A stretch of DNA of 64,000 nt, from contig JAPTYO010000046.1 in assembly GCA_036873135.1 (NCBI GenBank), positions 1 through 64,000 of the forward strand, in the 5' to 3' direction. The notes beneath the pieces were generated by a model. The model was not told the origin of the DNA and did no database searches. It saw only the letters and a program-made list of their open reading frames with translations. The DNA is from Clarkia xantiana subsp. parviflora. Taxonomy: Eukaryota; Streptophyta; Magnoliopsida; Myrtales; Onagraceae. Within the stretch, counting starts at the first letter, position 1. The number at the start of each line of letters is the position of its first letter. Shown piece by piece: positions 26,701 to 38,210 of the stretch. The position numbers and the translations under genes are program-made.

Positions 26701-28185
26701 AAAAGAAATGATTCAAATTGAAGTAATTTAGCAAAAACAAGTATATTATCTTTATAGTACATCAAATCAACTACTGATTATTGATTTTTAGTACCTCAAC
26801 TTTTTTTTATAAACTTTTTGGTGTCTCAGTTATCCAAAGTGTGATTATACAATGACTACTTACTCATAGTTAGGGAGCTTGCTTAGGCTTGAGTTCATGT
26901 TAGACCTGGTCAACTATTCTGGGAGAACAACTCTAGTATGAGTTCGGATCAAGACGACCATTCTAGCTCGACCAATTGAGTCATGGTCGATATAGAGTTT
27001 TGATCGATTAACGTAAGTTATGGGGATCGACCTGGCACACGATTGTACTAAACATGGTCTTCCAAACTATAGATGACCAAGTCTAGCATAGACTCAGGTC
27101 AAGACAGACTTCCTAACTAGATGAATCGAGTTAATGACAATTAAATAATCACACTTGAATAGTCGAAACACCTAAAAAAATAGTTGAAGTACTAAAATAT
27201 AATTTTCCCAAAAAGTTTGGCAATGTTATAAATCTAGTTTAAGTGTAATAATATACTTTTAATAAAGGTAACAAATTAATTACTTACATGCATGTTTGGG
27301 TTCCCCACGGCAGTTGGATAGTAAGTCTTGATATGTCCAATAGATTTTTCTCTTAAAAGATCAGCTTTCGTAGTTCTGCGAATAGGAACGGTTCCCTTTG
27401 GACAACTACTAGGTAAACCAAATCCGTTATATTTCTCCGTTGAATGATATATTTTTCCAAATTTATTGGATTTAATAGGTGAATGGGTCGGTTTCATCTG
27501 CATTTTATCAAATATTTTATTAGTATAATATAATTTTCAATACAAAATTTAAAAACCACCAGCAATGTTGGCCTAATAGTTAAGGGCGTTTATTCTCATG
27601 TGATTTGGTTCAGAAGTCTCAAATTTGAACTCCTCAAGGGATTCACCTCGGAGCAACCTAATTAAAAATATCAGGCCCCGTTTGGCCAGGCCCGGCTTAA
27701 GGCCCAAGCCACCCAAGCTAGGGCTTTAGGCCTCGAAAATATGTATAGCTCATTTCATTAAATATTATCAATATAAAATTATATTTTTCTAATAAATTGG
27801 TAGTTCATCATTATAATGAAACAGTGATAAATTGATTTTTTTTTAGATCAGTAATAAATTCACGTTTAAATTTTGTCTGAATTAAAAAAATCATTTACTA
27901 ATTCAATATAAACACGTTTTATTTTTTCATCTTTTTTTACTTTATCATATTTGCATAGTTCTTTTATTAAGTAATAGTAATAGGTATATATACAATTTTT
28001 GTTTCATAACTTTTAATATTTCCAGTATAAAATATAAACCATGTTTCAAAAAAGTTTGTTTTAGCTATATTATCATTTCAAAATGAAATTTAGAAAATAT
28101 TGAGTATAGACTTTTAATTAATAATTTTATATCTACAAAAAATCGAAATATAAATTCTAAATAAAAAATTAATAAGTAAAAAGGC

Positions 28186-28219
<34 letters not shown>

Positions 28220-28875
28220 AAAAGAGGCCACAAATTGAAATCTCGTTTTAGGCCTCAATTTCTCTTGAGACGGCCCTGCGTTTGGCCACATACCGCGTCA
28301 GGCATATGAGAAGGCGTAACCGGGCTTAACGGGTCAGCCTCATAACTATACTAAGTATGCTTGTGGGCTATTTTAACGATGTCAGTGCGCACGTTGGTTA
28401 CTCACTAGGTTTGGTAGTAAAAAAATCAAACTGTGGCAACGTGAGACCGAACATTACGTAGAGGGATACACCTAGGGTCGCCACCACTACTAACTCATCC
28501 CTTTTAGTGGGGAAAAATGTAAAATTCAAAGTATTACAACATACATGGAAATAGTACCTGGATTTTATGAGTTTTCAATAATGGATTATCAAAGGCTGGT
28601 TGCTTATATATATCAACACAATCGAAGACTTCATGATTTACCTATAAACATATCAGTGTACATACACAGTTGAAGTAATATCTCTGAAACGATTAACAAC
28701 ATTCAAAATAAAACAAATACAATTCTACCTCAATCGTCTTGATGGCAGGTTTATTCAGAAGTTTCAAACGTCGATCAAACTCTATATCTTGATCTATTTC
28801 TCCTTCCACATGAGCTCTGATTCCAACGCAGAAAATTGCCAGAAAACAAATAAACTTAAGCAATGTCATGAGCAT
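23740..28875 (-). CDS. Neprosin-family (DUF239) secreted protein, copy A, 7 exons
   Basis: Exons on the complement: 28729-28875, 28558-28641, 27288-27497, 26530-26697, 25373-25426, 24779-24922, 23740-24135. All introns are GT-AG and phase 0, giving 400 residues. Residues 1-21 form a signal peptide (MLMTLLKFICFLAIFCVGIRA). Residues about 35-77 match the neprosin activation-peptide domain (DUF4409), with HEVFDCVDIYKQPAFDNPLL. Residues about 130-400 match the neprosin domain: ESSAAQIWL at 179, the GCFNMLC motif in exon 6, then NWWLLAW, GYWPRELF and PPMGSG in exon 7. The family includes secreted glutamic, prolyl-cleaving peptidases in pitcher-plant fluid; most members are uncharacterised. Glu179 aligns with the EFSL-type Glu of the family. 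The common GGE motif of the C-terminal part reads GGM here (Met310), so activity is uncertain. Length is normal for the family. Confidence 0.93.
24190..24722. mobile_element. Long-TIR element in intron 6 of neprosin copy A
   Basis: Left arm around ttgatgcaatatgttttatt, right arm around caaaataaaacatagaacac, with a gttagtcaacaatcaagttt / aaacttgactgttgactaac inverted pair and a palindromic core (caattgacc...caattggacc). Same family as 21027-21816. Copy B carries a different member of this family in the equivalent intron (31365-31894), differing in arms and core. Confidence 0.65.
25620..25860. mobile_element. MITE of the tttctaccatgctc family, in intron 4 of copy A
   Basis: About 240 bp, with ends tctttctatcatgctccaag and tagagcatggtagaaaaatc. 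The AT-rich interior contains ctattgccctaaaggtgaa and gatattattaatagta, shared with copies at 29466-29711, 58782-59019 and 59047-59287 and a degenerate one at 29789-30005. Confidence 0.8.
25871..26401. mobile_element. hAT-type non-autonomous element, 531 bp, 8-bp TSD
   Basis: Begins taggcttgggcataaaaacc and ends ggttcagtgcccacccct then a. It is flanked by a perfect 8-bp duplication, gtgctgac at 25863-25870 and 26402-26409, the length made by hAT transposases. Subterminal regions are packed with accggt and ggtccgg motifs in both orientations, including a run of (t)gaccggtttc units near 26110-26160. No coding region. It lies in intron 4 of neprosin copy A and is absent from copy B. Confidence 0.88.
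27560..28440. mobile_element. SINE-like sequence with tRNA-like head, in intron 2 of copy A
   Basis: tggcctaatagttaagggcg resembles an A box, and aaatttgaactcctcaaggg about 50 bp further on resembles a B box, as in tRNA-derived SINEs. The right part (cataccgcgtcaggcatatg onward) continues beyond the inserted element at 27689-28279. Copy B has the same arrangement at about 34340-35220. Family and 3' end are uncertain. Confidence 0.35.
27689..28279. mobile_element. TIR element nested in the SINE-like sequence, 591 bp, 9-bp TSD
   Basis: Ends ggcccggcttaaggcc and gagacggccctgc, flanked by a perfect 9-bp duplication gtttggcca at 27680-27688 and 28280-28288. The interior is AT-rich with a poly-T run (28187-28216). 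The gggctttaggcctcg / gttttaggcctcaatt inner pair forms an imperfect second inverted repeat. Nine-base duplication suggests a MULE-like element. The orthologous insertion is in copy B at 34471-35063, so it predates either the gene duplication or the later homogenisation. Confidence 0.75.
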
Positions 28876-28933
28876 GCGTTTGGGTAGCTATTATATTGAT
28901 AATATTATCTGAGTTATGCCTGAAGAGTGCATA

Positions 28934-28944
28934 ATTTATATATA
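28934..28944 (-). promoter_or_regulatory. TATA box of neprosin copy A
   Basis: Minus-strand TATATATAAAT about 60 bp upstream of the start codon at 28875, a usual distance for a short 5' leader. The same element is at about 35718-35728 before copy B. Confidence 0.55.
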
Positions 28945-29465
28945 CTAGAAAAAAGTTCACATGTAATTTTTTTTCCGTCAGTTCACGTTTTTTATTCACG
29001 TTTTTTACGCTAGTTCACATTTTTTTAACATTGGTTCAAGTTTATTTTATTCATATTTTTTTTTAACTGTGATACTCATAATTTGTACCGCATGTGACGG
29101 AAGGAAGTAATTTGAATTTATCATAAAATTTATTATTACATGGTTTTTAATTAAGTTAAATATGAAGTGGAAAAATAAAATAAATTATACTGTTATAGTC
29201 AAGGTAATAAAAGGAAACATAATTATTAAGAGGGTTTTCCCTTAAAGGGCTCCTAATTTCATAAGTTTCCATATTTTATTTCCATATTTTGTCCATTAAT
29301 ATATTTCCATTAAGTATTTTCCATTTGACTAATGAATAGCCATGATTGATTGGACTAATTTTTTTTTGAGCCAATAATTGCTTGGACCACATATTTTACA
29401 AAGTACAAAAATATTCCCTAATCATTTCAAAATTTGAAATGATTTTTCAAATCCTTCCCTTAAAG

Positions 29466-29711
29466 AGAGACCTTTCTACCATGCTCTTGGAGCACCATGC
29501 TTTTGCCACTATTTTTTTTTTTTTTTCTATTGCCCTAAAGGTGAACCCCATAGAGAAATTGATATTATTAATAGTATGATACACATCTTAGGCGTAGTTA
29601 AAAAAAATCATAATTTTTCATACTTTTAAAGTTTTACTTAAATTACAATTATGTCCACCATAGTATTAAAAAAAGCAAAAGCATGGTGCTCCAAGAGCAT
29701 GGTAGAAAAAT
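29466..29711. mobile_element. MITE of the tttctaccatgctc family, ~245 bp
   Basis: Left end cctttctaccatgctcttgg, right end gctccaagagcatggtagaa, with the shared interior of the family. The string cccttaaagag occurs immediately outside both ends (29457-29467 and about 29711-29721), a candidate target duplication. It lies just beyond the left neprosin duplication arm and is not in the right one. Confidence 0.75.
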
Positions 29712-29788
29712 CCCTTAAAGAGCCTTGACTAAGTTTTTTTTTTGGCTAAAAAAAAATTATGCAGTAAAATAGAACACAAACTTTGACA

Positions 29789-30005
29789 AGTCTTTCTACC
29801 ACGCATATGAAGTACCATTCTTGTAGTTTTTTTTTTTTTTTTTTTTGCATTTTTCTATTGTCATGGATGTGAACCCTATAGGAAAAGTTGTTATTACTGA
29901 TATAATATAAATTTGAGATGTAGCTAAAAAATTTAAAGTTTTACTTATGTTACAGTTAAATAATCCATTAGTAAAAAAATAAACACAAGCATAGTGTTTC
30001 AAATA
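29789..30005. mobile_element. Degenerate copy of the same MITE family
   Basis: Starts tctttctaccacgcatatga and retains ttttctattgtc and gtgaaccctatagg, but the right end (agcatagtgtttcaaatagc) is decayed and the interior shorter. Confidence 0.55.
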
Positions 30006-30300
30006 GCAACTTCTTCAACACAACTACCACTGTGACGATCATTTGGCTGACCTTAGAAATTGGGGAAGCAAGTTTGATAGCTAACTAAAACCAAAACTCG
30101 CTCACTTTTACTAGTAATTACAAATTCATTGTTCAGAGTTAGTTCGTGTATGTAGTCGTTTGTTCGTGATAATCAACGTTTGTAATCTAACCTAGCTATA
30201 TACATTTTTTTACAACAAAACATACATACATGTTGGATAAAATAAAATAGAAATACTAAGAGGTTCTTCGGATCGACAGCTATACCCTGACTCAACATAT

Positions 30301-30828
30301 TAGGGGTGAGCTCGGGACGGGACGGGCGGGCTTTTGCATGAGCCCGAGCCCGAAAATTTTGGGACTCCTATTTTTGGCCCGAGCCCGAGCCCGAACCTAA
30401 AGGAAATATCCCGCCCGAGTCGGGACATCGGGATTCGGGCTCGGGCTCGGGCTAGCCCGAATTTGAAAAAAAAAAAAAATCCTACTATGAGGTCCATCCA
30501 TTTCAAATACATGCAAGTTCAACACATCAATACAAAATTCAATAAGTTCAAACATCATCCATAGTCTAATTCTAGGATTTTTTTTATTTTAACTATAGTA
30601 AAGTTATCTAAACTATAGTTAGTAGACTTAGGTTAAACTTAAATATATATATAATATATACATATACTCGGGCGGGCTCGGGACTTTCGGGCTTTTTAAG
30701 AAAAAGCCCGAGCCCAACTTGGGAAGAAAAATCCCGCCCGGCCGGGCTCGGGCTACATCTCGGGACGGGATTTTCGGGACGGGCTCGGGTCGGGATATTC
30801 GGGCCTTCGGGCTTCTTGCTCAGCCCTA
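30301..30828. mobile_element. hAT-type non-autonomous element, 528 bp, 8-bp TSD
   Basis: Begins taggggtgagctcgggacgg and ends ggcttcttgctcagcccta. Flanks are caacatat (30293-30300) and cgacatat (30829-30836), an 8-bp duplication with one mismatch. Subterminal regions are rich in cgggctcggg and cccgagcccg in both orientations; the interior is AT-rich. No coding region. It sits between the two neprosin genes. Confidence 0.83.
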
Positions 30829-30955
30829 CGACATATTATAACATCGATGTTTGATTTAAACCTATAATGTATAAGATTACCTTCACAAATAAGTATATTT
30901 GGGTAAACAATAATGTATTATCTGGAACTTGATATTCTCTTATCAACATGCCAAT

Positions 30956-33900
30956 TCAAGAAGCATGGACGCAGTTTCCTCTTGGCCCTCCATACAAAAA
31001 GTAAAAGTCCATATCCTTAAAAGACTTACAAGAATAGTAAACTCCATGAATTGGACAATCTACTCTTGTTTTTGTATGTTCCTTTGTAACCGGCAAATAT
31101 ATATCCTTATATACTTCATCAGTACCTTGATACTGCGCTAGGGCGAAAAAAGCAGTGCGAAGATAATCACATTTGTCGTTGTATCCTGATCCCATTGGTG
31201 GACTCTGCTGACCTGGAATGGCTTTTACCATACCACCATAAGATAAAAGTTTTGCACCATCATCAAATGTTGAGAACAATTCTCTTGGCCAATAACCTAA
31301 AGGTGTATAATCATCCCAACTAGCAAGCCACCAATTCTTTGTAACATTATCCTATAAAAAAAAAGGGTTAATTGGTGTTTTGGTCTATGATGTTTGACGA
31401 CTTTTGAGTTTTGGTCCATGATGTTTATTTTTGCCTAGTTTTTGTCTCATACGTTTGCATATTTTTTCTAGTTTAGTCTTTCCGTTAATATTTTCCGTTA
31501 AGTGAAATGTATAAGTCATGTGATCCACCCTAAACTTTTAATTTTGTTCAATTTAGTCCCTCTAATACTTTCCTACCTTTTTTTGTTCAATTTAGTCATA
31601 AAGTCTCAAAATTGACTTCTCCAATTTGGGTCAATTTTGAGACTTTAGGACTAAATTGATAAAAAAAAAAGTTAGGAAAGTATTAGAGGGACTAAATTGA
31701 ACAAAATCAAAAGTTTAGGGCGGATCACGTGACTTGCACATGTCACTTAACGGAAAATATTAATGGAATGCAACGGAAAGACCAAAACTAGAAAAAATAT
31801 GCAAACATGTGAGACCAAAACTAGGAAAAAATAAACATCATAAACCAAAACTCAAAAGCCGTCAAACATCATAGACCAAAACACATATTAACCCAAAATA
31901 AAATTAATACATAAGGAGTTAATCAACTAGTAGTTTTATGGTTACAAATAAACATAATGACATCATGTACGTACCTGATGAATCCATGTATCTATACCAA
32001 CTAACGGTTTTTTACCGGGTTGACTTATTTCATCTAAAATAAATCCAAGAGGATACTTGCTATCAACTTGTACGAAGCCGGGACAAAGCATATTAAAACA
32101 TCCCGCGCCTCCTTTACCCTGTTGATTCACATTTATACTTTTGGTTAAGAACAATAGGCAATATTTTGTGATTTTGTGTCTCGACTTTTTTGTTGTTGTG
32201 ATTCGTTGTACAAAGTATCATATTTGTTGATTTCCACTTTTTCCGTATGCTTTACACGTTTTAAGCAACAGCAAAATAGTGTTTTTTACTTTTTTCGAAG
32301 TATCTGATTTGTTACTCGTGGTTTAGAGATCTATATACTTTCTTTGCCAAGGATATCTTTAATACTTTAGAAAAACATATTTTTGTTTCATTAATTTTAA
32401 GAAAAAAAAGTGGATAACAAAATATCAGATACTTCGGACATCAAATTACAACAACAAAAGGCTGAGATACCAAATTGCAACATGAGACTACTTTTAACTT
32501 TTCAAACCTTAATTTTATTCCAAAATTATACTAAACAGACCAAATTCAAGCAAAAACTGTATAAAAATGTAAAGTGTATATTACCACCCAAGAAGCTGTG
32601 AAATGAGGCTCAGAATCTCCATATAACACAGGGTCCACCTGAAAAAATTTAAAGTCGTTTTAGTTTTATTTTAACACAAAAAAATATAAATTGTGAGAAA
32701 TAAAATTATTTTTTCTGGTATTAGGGGTTAATTAGGAGGACAACACTTGTAGTATATAGGGATGGCAACGGGTCACGGGTACCCGCCGACCCGCGGGTAC
32801 CCGACCCGATTTTGACCCGAAGACCCGCCGACCCGCGGGGCGGGTTCGGGTTTGGGTTCACGGCGACCCGCCGATCCGACCCGAGCATTCATTTTACATA
32901 TATATTTAATATATGTATATTATATAAAACTATACTGCTAATATAAAACATAGTCAAAATAACAATTATTCTAATGAATTGGGTGATTTATATTTGGATT
33001 ATGAGTTAATTTAATAATTTATGATTTAAATTTGGAGTTGAATTTGGATACGGTAACAAAGAAATTATAATTTAAGATTTAAAATGATACGGGTCGACCC
33101 GACCCGATCTGAAAGTGCATGGGACGGGTCCGGGTCGACCATATTGACCCGCGGGGCGGGTCCGGGTCTGGCGATACCCGCCCCGACCCACCCCATTGAC
33201 ATCCCTAGTAGTATAGTTGCTCCACATCTAGACTAGTTTCTACTCGCACCGGATCAGCTTCTAAGGGATTAGATGTTGGCCATGAATATTTTTGCATTCA
33301 TAGGAATCAACTGGGTTTGAGCCTCTATCCTATGGCTAATGGATGAAACGATGTAACACTACACAATATTATTTTGTGACAAATAAGAAAATTACCATCC
33401 ATCCAGCGCTAATGCCATTATCAATATTTCCATCAGAAGCCCCAGATAGCCAAATCTGAGCTGCACTACTCTCACCCTGATTGACTTGTGGTTTGAAGAC
33501 CCCCACAGCTGATTTTGCTCCTATAATCTTGTATTTCTCATCATGATGAACCTCTAAAGCTCCAAACTGAAAAGAAATGATTCAAATTGAAGTAATTTAG
33601 CAACATAAAAAGAAATATTATCCTTTAATTATCAGTCATTATTGTTTAACTAACTCAATTTTCTTTAGATGTCTCAACTATCCGAAGTGCGATTATTTAA
33701 TGAGTATTCAATCGATTCACCAAGTTAGGGAGCTTGCCTTGCCTGAACTCACGTCAGACCTAGCCACCTAATCTGGGAGAACATGTTTATTATGAGCTCA
33801 AGTCAAGGCGAGCCCTCTAGCTCGATCAATTGAGTCGCGGCCGATATAGAGTTTTGATCGATTAACGTAAGTTATGGGGATCGAGACAAACTTCCTAACC

Positions 33901-35659
33901 AGGTGAATCAAGTTAATGACAATTAAATAATCACATTTGAATAGTCGAAACACCTAAAAAAATAGTTGAAGTACTAAAATATAATTTTCCCAAAAAGTTT
34001 GGCAATGTTATAAAGCTAGTTTAAGTGTAATAATATACTTTTAATAAAGGTAACGAATTAATTACTTACATGCATGTTCGGGTTCCCCACGGCAGTTGGA
34101 TAGTAGGTCTTAATATGTCCAATAGATTTTTCTCTTAGAAGATCAGCTCTCGTAGTTCTGCGAATAGGAACGGTTCCCTTTGGACAACTACTAGGTAAAC
34201 CAAATCCGTTATATTTCTCCGTTGAATGATATATTTTTCCAAATTTATTGGATTTAATAGGTGAATGAGTCGGTTTCATCTGCATTTTATCAAATATTTT
34301 ATTAGTATAATATAATTTTCAATGCAAAATTTAAAAACCACTAGCAATGGTGGCCTAATGGTTAAGGGCGTTTATTCTCATGTGATTTGGTTCAGAAGTC
34401 CCAAATTTGAACTCCTCAAGGGATTCACCTCGGGGCGACCTAATTAAAAATATCAGGCCCCGTTTGGCCAGGCCCGGCTTAAGGCCCAAGCCACCCAAGC
34501 TAGGGCTTTAGGCCTCGAAAATATGTATAGCTCATTTCATTAAATATTATCAATATAAAATTATATTTTTCTAATAAATTGGTAGTTCATCATTATAATG
34601 AAACATTGATAAATTGAATTTTTTTTAGATCAGTAATAAATTCACGTTTAAATTTTGTCTGAATTAAAAAAATCATTTACTAATTCAATATAAACACGTT
34701 TTATTTTTTCATCTTTTTTTACTTTATCATATTTGCACAGTTCTTTTATTAAGTAATAGTAATAGGTATATATACAATTTTTGTTTCAAAACTTTTAATA
34801 TTTCCAGTATAAAATATAAACCATGTTTCAAAAAAGTTTGTTTTAGCTATATTATCATTTCAAAATGAAATTTAGAAAATATTGAGTATAGACTTTTAAT
34901 TAATAATTTTATATCTACAAAAAATCGAAATATAAATTCTAAATAAAAAAATTACTAAGTAAAAAGGCTTTTTTGTTGTTGTTGTTGTTTTTTTTTTTTT
35001 GCTAAAAGAGGCCACAAATTGAAATCTCGTTTTAGGCCTCAATTTCTCTTGAGACGGCCCTGCGTTTGGCCACATACCGTGTCAGGCATATGAGAAGGCG
35101 TAACCGGGCTTAACGGGTCAGCCTCATAACTATACTAAGTATGCTTGTGGGCTATTTTAACGATGTCAGTGCGCATGTTGGTTACTCACTAGGTTTGGTA
35201 GTAAAAAAATCAAACTGTGGCAACGTGAGACCGAACATTACGTAGAGGGATACACCTAGGGTCGCCACCACTACTAACTCATCCCTTTTAGTGGGAAAAA
35301 ATGTAAAATTCAAAGTATTACAACATACATGGAAATAGTACCTGGATTTTATGAGTTTTCAATAAAGGATTATCAAAGGCTGGTTGCTTATATATATCAA
35401 CACAATCGAAGACTTCATGATTTACCTATAAACATATCAGTGTACATACACAGTTGAAGTAATATCTCTGAAACGATTAACAACATTCAAAATAAAACAA
35501 ATACAATTCTACCTCAATCGTCTTGATGGCAGGTTTATTCAGAAGTTTCAAACGTCGATCAAACTCTATATCTTGATCTATTTCTCCTTCCACATGAGCT
35601 CTGATTCCAACGCAGAAAATTGCCAGAAAACAAATAAACTTAAGCAATGTCATGAGCAT
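30956..35659 (-). CDS. Neprosin-family (DUF239) secreted protein, copy B, 7 exons
   Basis: Exons on the complement: 35513-35659, 35342-35425, 34070-34279, 33396-33566, 32585-32638, 31975-32118, 30956-31351. All introns are GT-AG and phase 0, giving 401 residues. Exon 1 encodes exactly the same signal peptide and pro-region as copy A. Exon 4 has one extra codon (NIDNGIS against NIDGIS). Exons 4-7 differ from A at many residues (for example ILDEISQPGKKPLV against ILSKVSQPGVKPVV, and WWLASWDDY against WWLLAWNSY) but without frame damage. The same activation-peptide and neprosin domains are present, and the GGM variant is shared with copy A. Both genes look functional. Retained protein-level differences in the mature enzyme with an identical leader suggest different substrates or simple drift. 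Confidence 0.93.
31365..31894. mobile_element. Long-TIR element in intron 6 of neprosin copy B, ~530 bp
   Basis: Left arm gggttaattggtgttttggt, right arm ending aaaacacatattaaccc. Inner arms include gatgtttgacgacttttgag mirrored by ctcaaaagccgtcaaacatc, and a core with ctccaatttgggtcaatttt. No coding capacity. Its right arm is close to that of the truncated copy at 17190-17587. Confidence 0.8.
32757..33207. mobile_element. hAT-type non-autonomous element, 451 bp, 8-bp TSD
   Basis: Begins tagggatggcaacgggtcac and ends ccccattgacatcccta. It is flanked by a perfect 8-bp duplication gtagtata at 32749-32756 and 33208-33215. Subterminal cgggtacccg, gacccg and cgggtc motifs are frequent. It lies in intron 4 of neprosin copy B and is absent from copy A. 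A diverged relative is at about 53998-54553. Confidence 0.9.
34471..35063. mobile_element. TIR element in intron 2 of copy B (allelic to 27689-28279)
   Basis: Same ends and same 9-bp gtttggcca duplication (34462-34470 and 35064-35072) as the copy A element. Differences are few, mainly in the poly-T/gttgttgtt tract at 34972-35000. Confidence 0.75.
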
Positions 35660-36175
35660 GCGTTTGGGTAGCTATTATATTGATAATATTATCTGAGTTA
35701 TGTCTGAAGAGTGCATAATTTATATATACTAGAAAAAAGTTCACATGTAATTTTTTTCCGTCAGTTCACGTTTTTTATTCACGTTTTTTTTACGCTAGTT
35801 CACATTTTTTTAACATCGGTTCAAGTTTATTTTATTCATATTTTTTTTAACTGTGATACTCATAATTTGTACCGCATGTGACAGAAGGAAGTAATTTGAA
35901 TTTATCATAAAATTTATTATTACATGGTTTTTAATTAAGTTAAATATGAAGTGGAAAAATAAAATAAATTATACTGTTATAGTCAAGGTAATAAAAGGAA
36001 ACATAATTATTAAGAGGGTTTTCCCTTAAATGGCTCCTAATTTCATAAGTTTCCATATTTTATTTCCATATTTTGTCCATTAATATATTTCCATTAAGTA
36101 TTTTCCATTTGACTAATGAATAGCCATGATTGATTGGACTAATTTTTTTTTTTTTTGGGCCAATAATTGCTTGGA

Positions 36176-36960
36176 CTAATTGAATATGTGCCTAAACTTA
36201 ATGCATTTGAATTTTATTTTTAAAAAAATATTTCTTTATATTTAATGAATAGGATAATAACAAACCCCTACACGAAATTTGATTGATTTATAAATAATTA
36301 CATGAACTTTATTTTTAAAAAAATCGCTATCTAAACTTTTAATGATAGACCAAACTAGTATATATGTTACAAATTCTGTCAAATTAGATGGAAGCTAAGT
36401 ATTTGTCATTTGTGAGTACTAATACTATTTGTGGGTACAAATGCATTCTATCAAATACACATTTAACTTTTCTTTTTTTCAATTTAGTTCTGAAGTTTTG
36501 AAATCAACATTTAGACTTGATGGTCCGGCGACCCAGCTCTAATAATAACTATGCTCAAAATATGTTAAAAAATAATTAATGTTGAGCAATTAAGTTTTAC
36601 ATGTAATATGCACATAAAGTACTGAATTTGGTAGTTCTTTGAAAACTATAAGTTGAGTTATATCTATAAAATTATAAATTTGTAACTTACGTCACGTCGA
36701 TCAATATTAAAACAAACCTGAGTATGTAACCTGAGTATGTTGAGTAGATTGGACAAACCTGAGTATGTTGAGTAGATTGGACATATTTTCCCATTATTTT
36801 TTTTGTTTGTCGTGATTTATTTTGATAAATACATTTTAAAAAGTTGATAAAGATAATAGTGTGTGCGTTTTTTTTAATTGGTAAACCCTACAGTTTTTAT
36901 TATAGCATTATAATTGAGTCTATATTACAGTTTTGATTTGATTTCAAAATTGAATTGGAA
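36176..36960. other. AT-rich intergenic stretch
   Basis: No gene seen. A short tandem repeat of gtatgttgagtagattggac and acctgagtatgt units lies at about 36716-36782. The rest is AT-rich without recognisable structure. Confidence 0.6.
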
Positions 36961-36984
36961 ACAGGAACCATGGGATGGTGCCTT

Positions 36985-38210
36985 TGTTAGGGAATAAGAC
37001 GTACGCCTTAACCAATCAGCCCATAAGCTCGAACTTGTGAGTGAAGCTTTGGCCGTACCCATGACTTCAACCGGCCCACACTGGCCCTTTTTTTTCTCAT
37101 TTTTATGGGAGTTTCTATATCTATTCCCTTCACTTCTTCATTTGCCGCTCCCGGGAATTGAACCCTCGGCTCTGATACCACTGTTAGGGAATAAGACGTA
37201 CGCCTTAACCAATCAGCTCTTAAGCTCGAACTTGTGAGTGAAGGCTTTCGGTATACACTTAATCTCTTTTTTAGGTATTCTTTTTTATACCCAACATACC
37301 CTCCCTTAAACTGATGTTTGCGAACATCGGTTTACACCGGACTCATTACTTAGTCCGTACTCATGGGTTTTTACACCGGACTCATCCCCTGGTCCGTAAA
37401 CAAACTAGGCCACCTCGGCCCTCCAGGAGGTTCAACACCCTCCAGGAGGTTCAACACCCTCCATAACTGTGTTTGCAAACAACAGTTCTACACCGAACCT
37501 CTCACTAGGTCCGTGCCCATCAACCCGGCCACTCCGGCCGTACCCATTGTTGGATATCTGTCTAATTCGGGTTCGCATTTACGTTTCGGACCTCGCAAAC
37601 ACGTCAAAACCACAAACGGATTTTACCGCAGTCACCCCGGACCATGTCGACTAGTACTGCGCGTTTACCCCTATTTTTACTAAGTATGAGAAGCGAATAG
37701 CCAACCCTCGATGTCGGTAAGCATCTTCCTGTAAACTGACATTGAACCGCATAAAACCGGGTACGGTTCTCGGATTTCCTATAAATAGGGAATCGCATTG
37801 GCTTTTTTTTCTCATTTTTTATATGGGAGGTGTTTCCACATCTATTCCCTTCACTTCTTCATTTTTTTCACTTTTTTTCATTTTTAATGCCGCTCCCGGG
37901 AATCGAACCCTTGGCTCTGATACCAATTGTAGAGTAATAAGACGTCCTCTCACTAGGTCCGTACCCATGACAACAACTCGGCCCCTATTTTTTCTCATTT
38001 TTTATGGGAGGTTTCTATATATATTCCCTTCACTTCTTCATTTTTTCACTTTTTTTCATTTTTAATGCTGCTCTCGGGAATCAAACCCTCGACTCTGATA
38101 CCACTTGTTAGGAATAAGACGTACGCCTTTACCAATCAGCCCATAAGCTCGAACTTGTGAGTGAAGGCTTTCGGTATACACTTAATCTTTTTCTTAGATG
38201 CGCCCCGCAT
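36985..38210 (-). mobile_element. Cluster of broken LTR-retrotransposon LTR/leader modules
   Basis: The block ttagggaataagacgtacgc with ccataagctcgaacttgtga recurs at 36987, 37183 and 38108. It is preceded at 37167, 37913 and 38088 by ctctgataccac, the complement of TGGTATCAGAGC, the initiator-Met tRNA primer-binding site used by many copia elements. Upstream of each site is the leader tgccgctcccgggaa. The arrangement indicates minus-oriented LTR plus leader pieces rearranged in tandem. Bases 37547-37800 (with cctataaatagggaatcgca) resemble the LTR at 59712-60493. Several short open frames here are by-products. Confidence 0.65.

Larger units (their letters stand above)
23690..29390. repeat. 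Left arm of tandem segmental duplication (neprosin copy A)
   Basis: Matches 30890-36175 in the same orientation across a full seven-exon gene plus about 500 bp of promoter. The offset is about 6784 bp over exons 1-2 and 6782 bp over exon 3. Identity is very high from about 27000 to 29390, where even intron 2 with its embedded elements matches with few changes, and clearly lower from 23690 to about 27000. Introns 4 and 6 contain different insertions in the two copies. Confidence 0.9.
30890..36175. repeat. Right arm of tandem segmental duplication (neprosin copy B)
   Basis: Counterpart of 23690-29390. The 5' part of the gene and about 500 bp of promoter are nearly identical to the left arm and end at ccaataattgcttggac on both sides, after which the sequences differ. 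Confidence 0.9.

Noticed and set aside
37037..38065. Several 60-107 codon frames
   Set aside because: They fall in LTR and leader debris with primer-site and TATA sequences, and have no protein signature.
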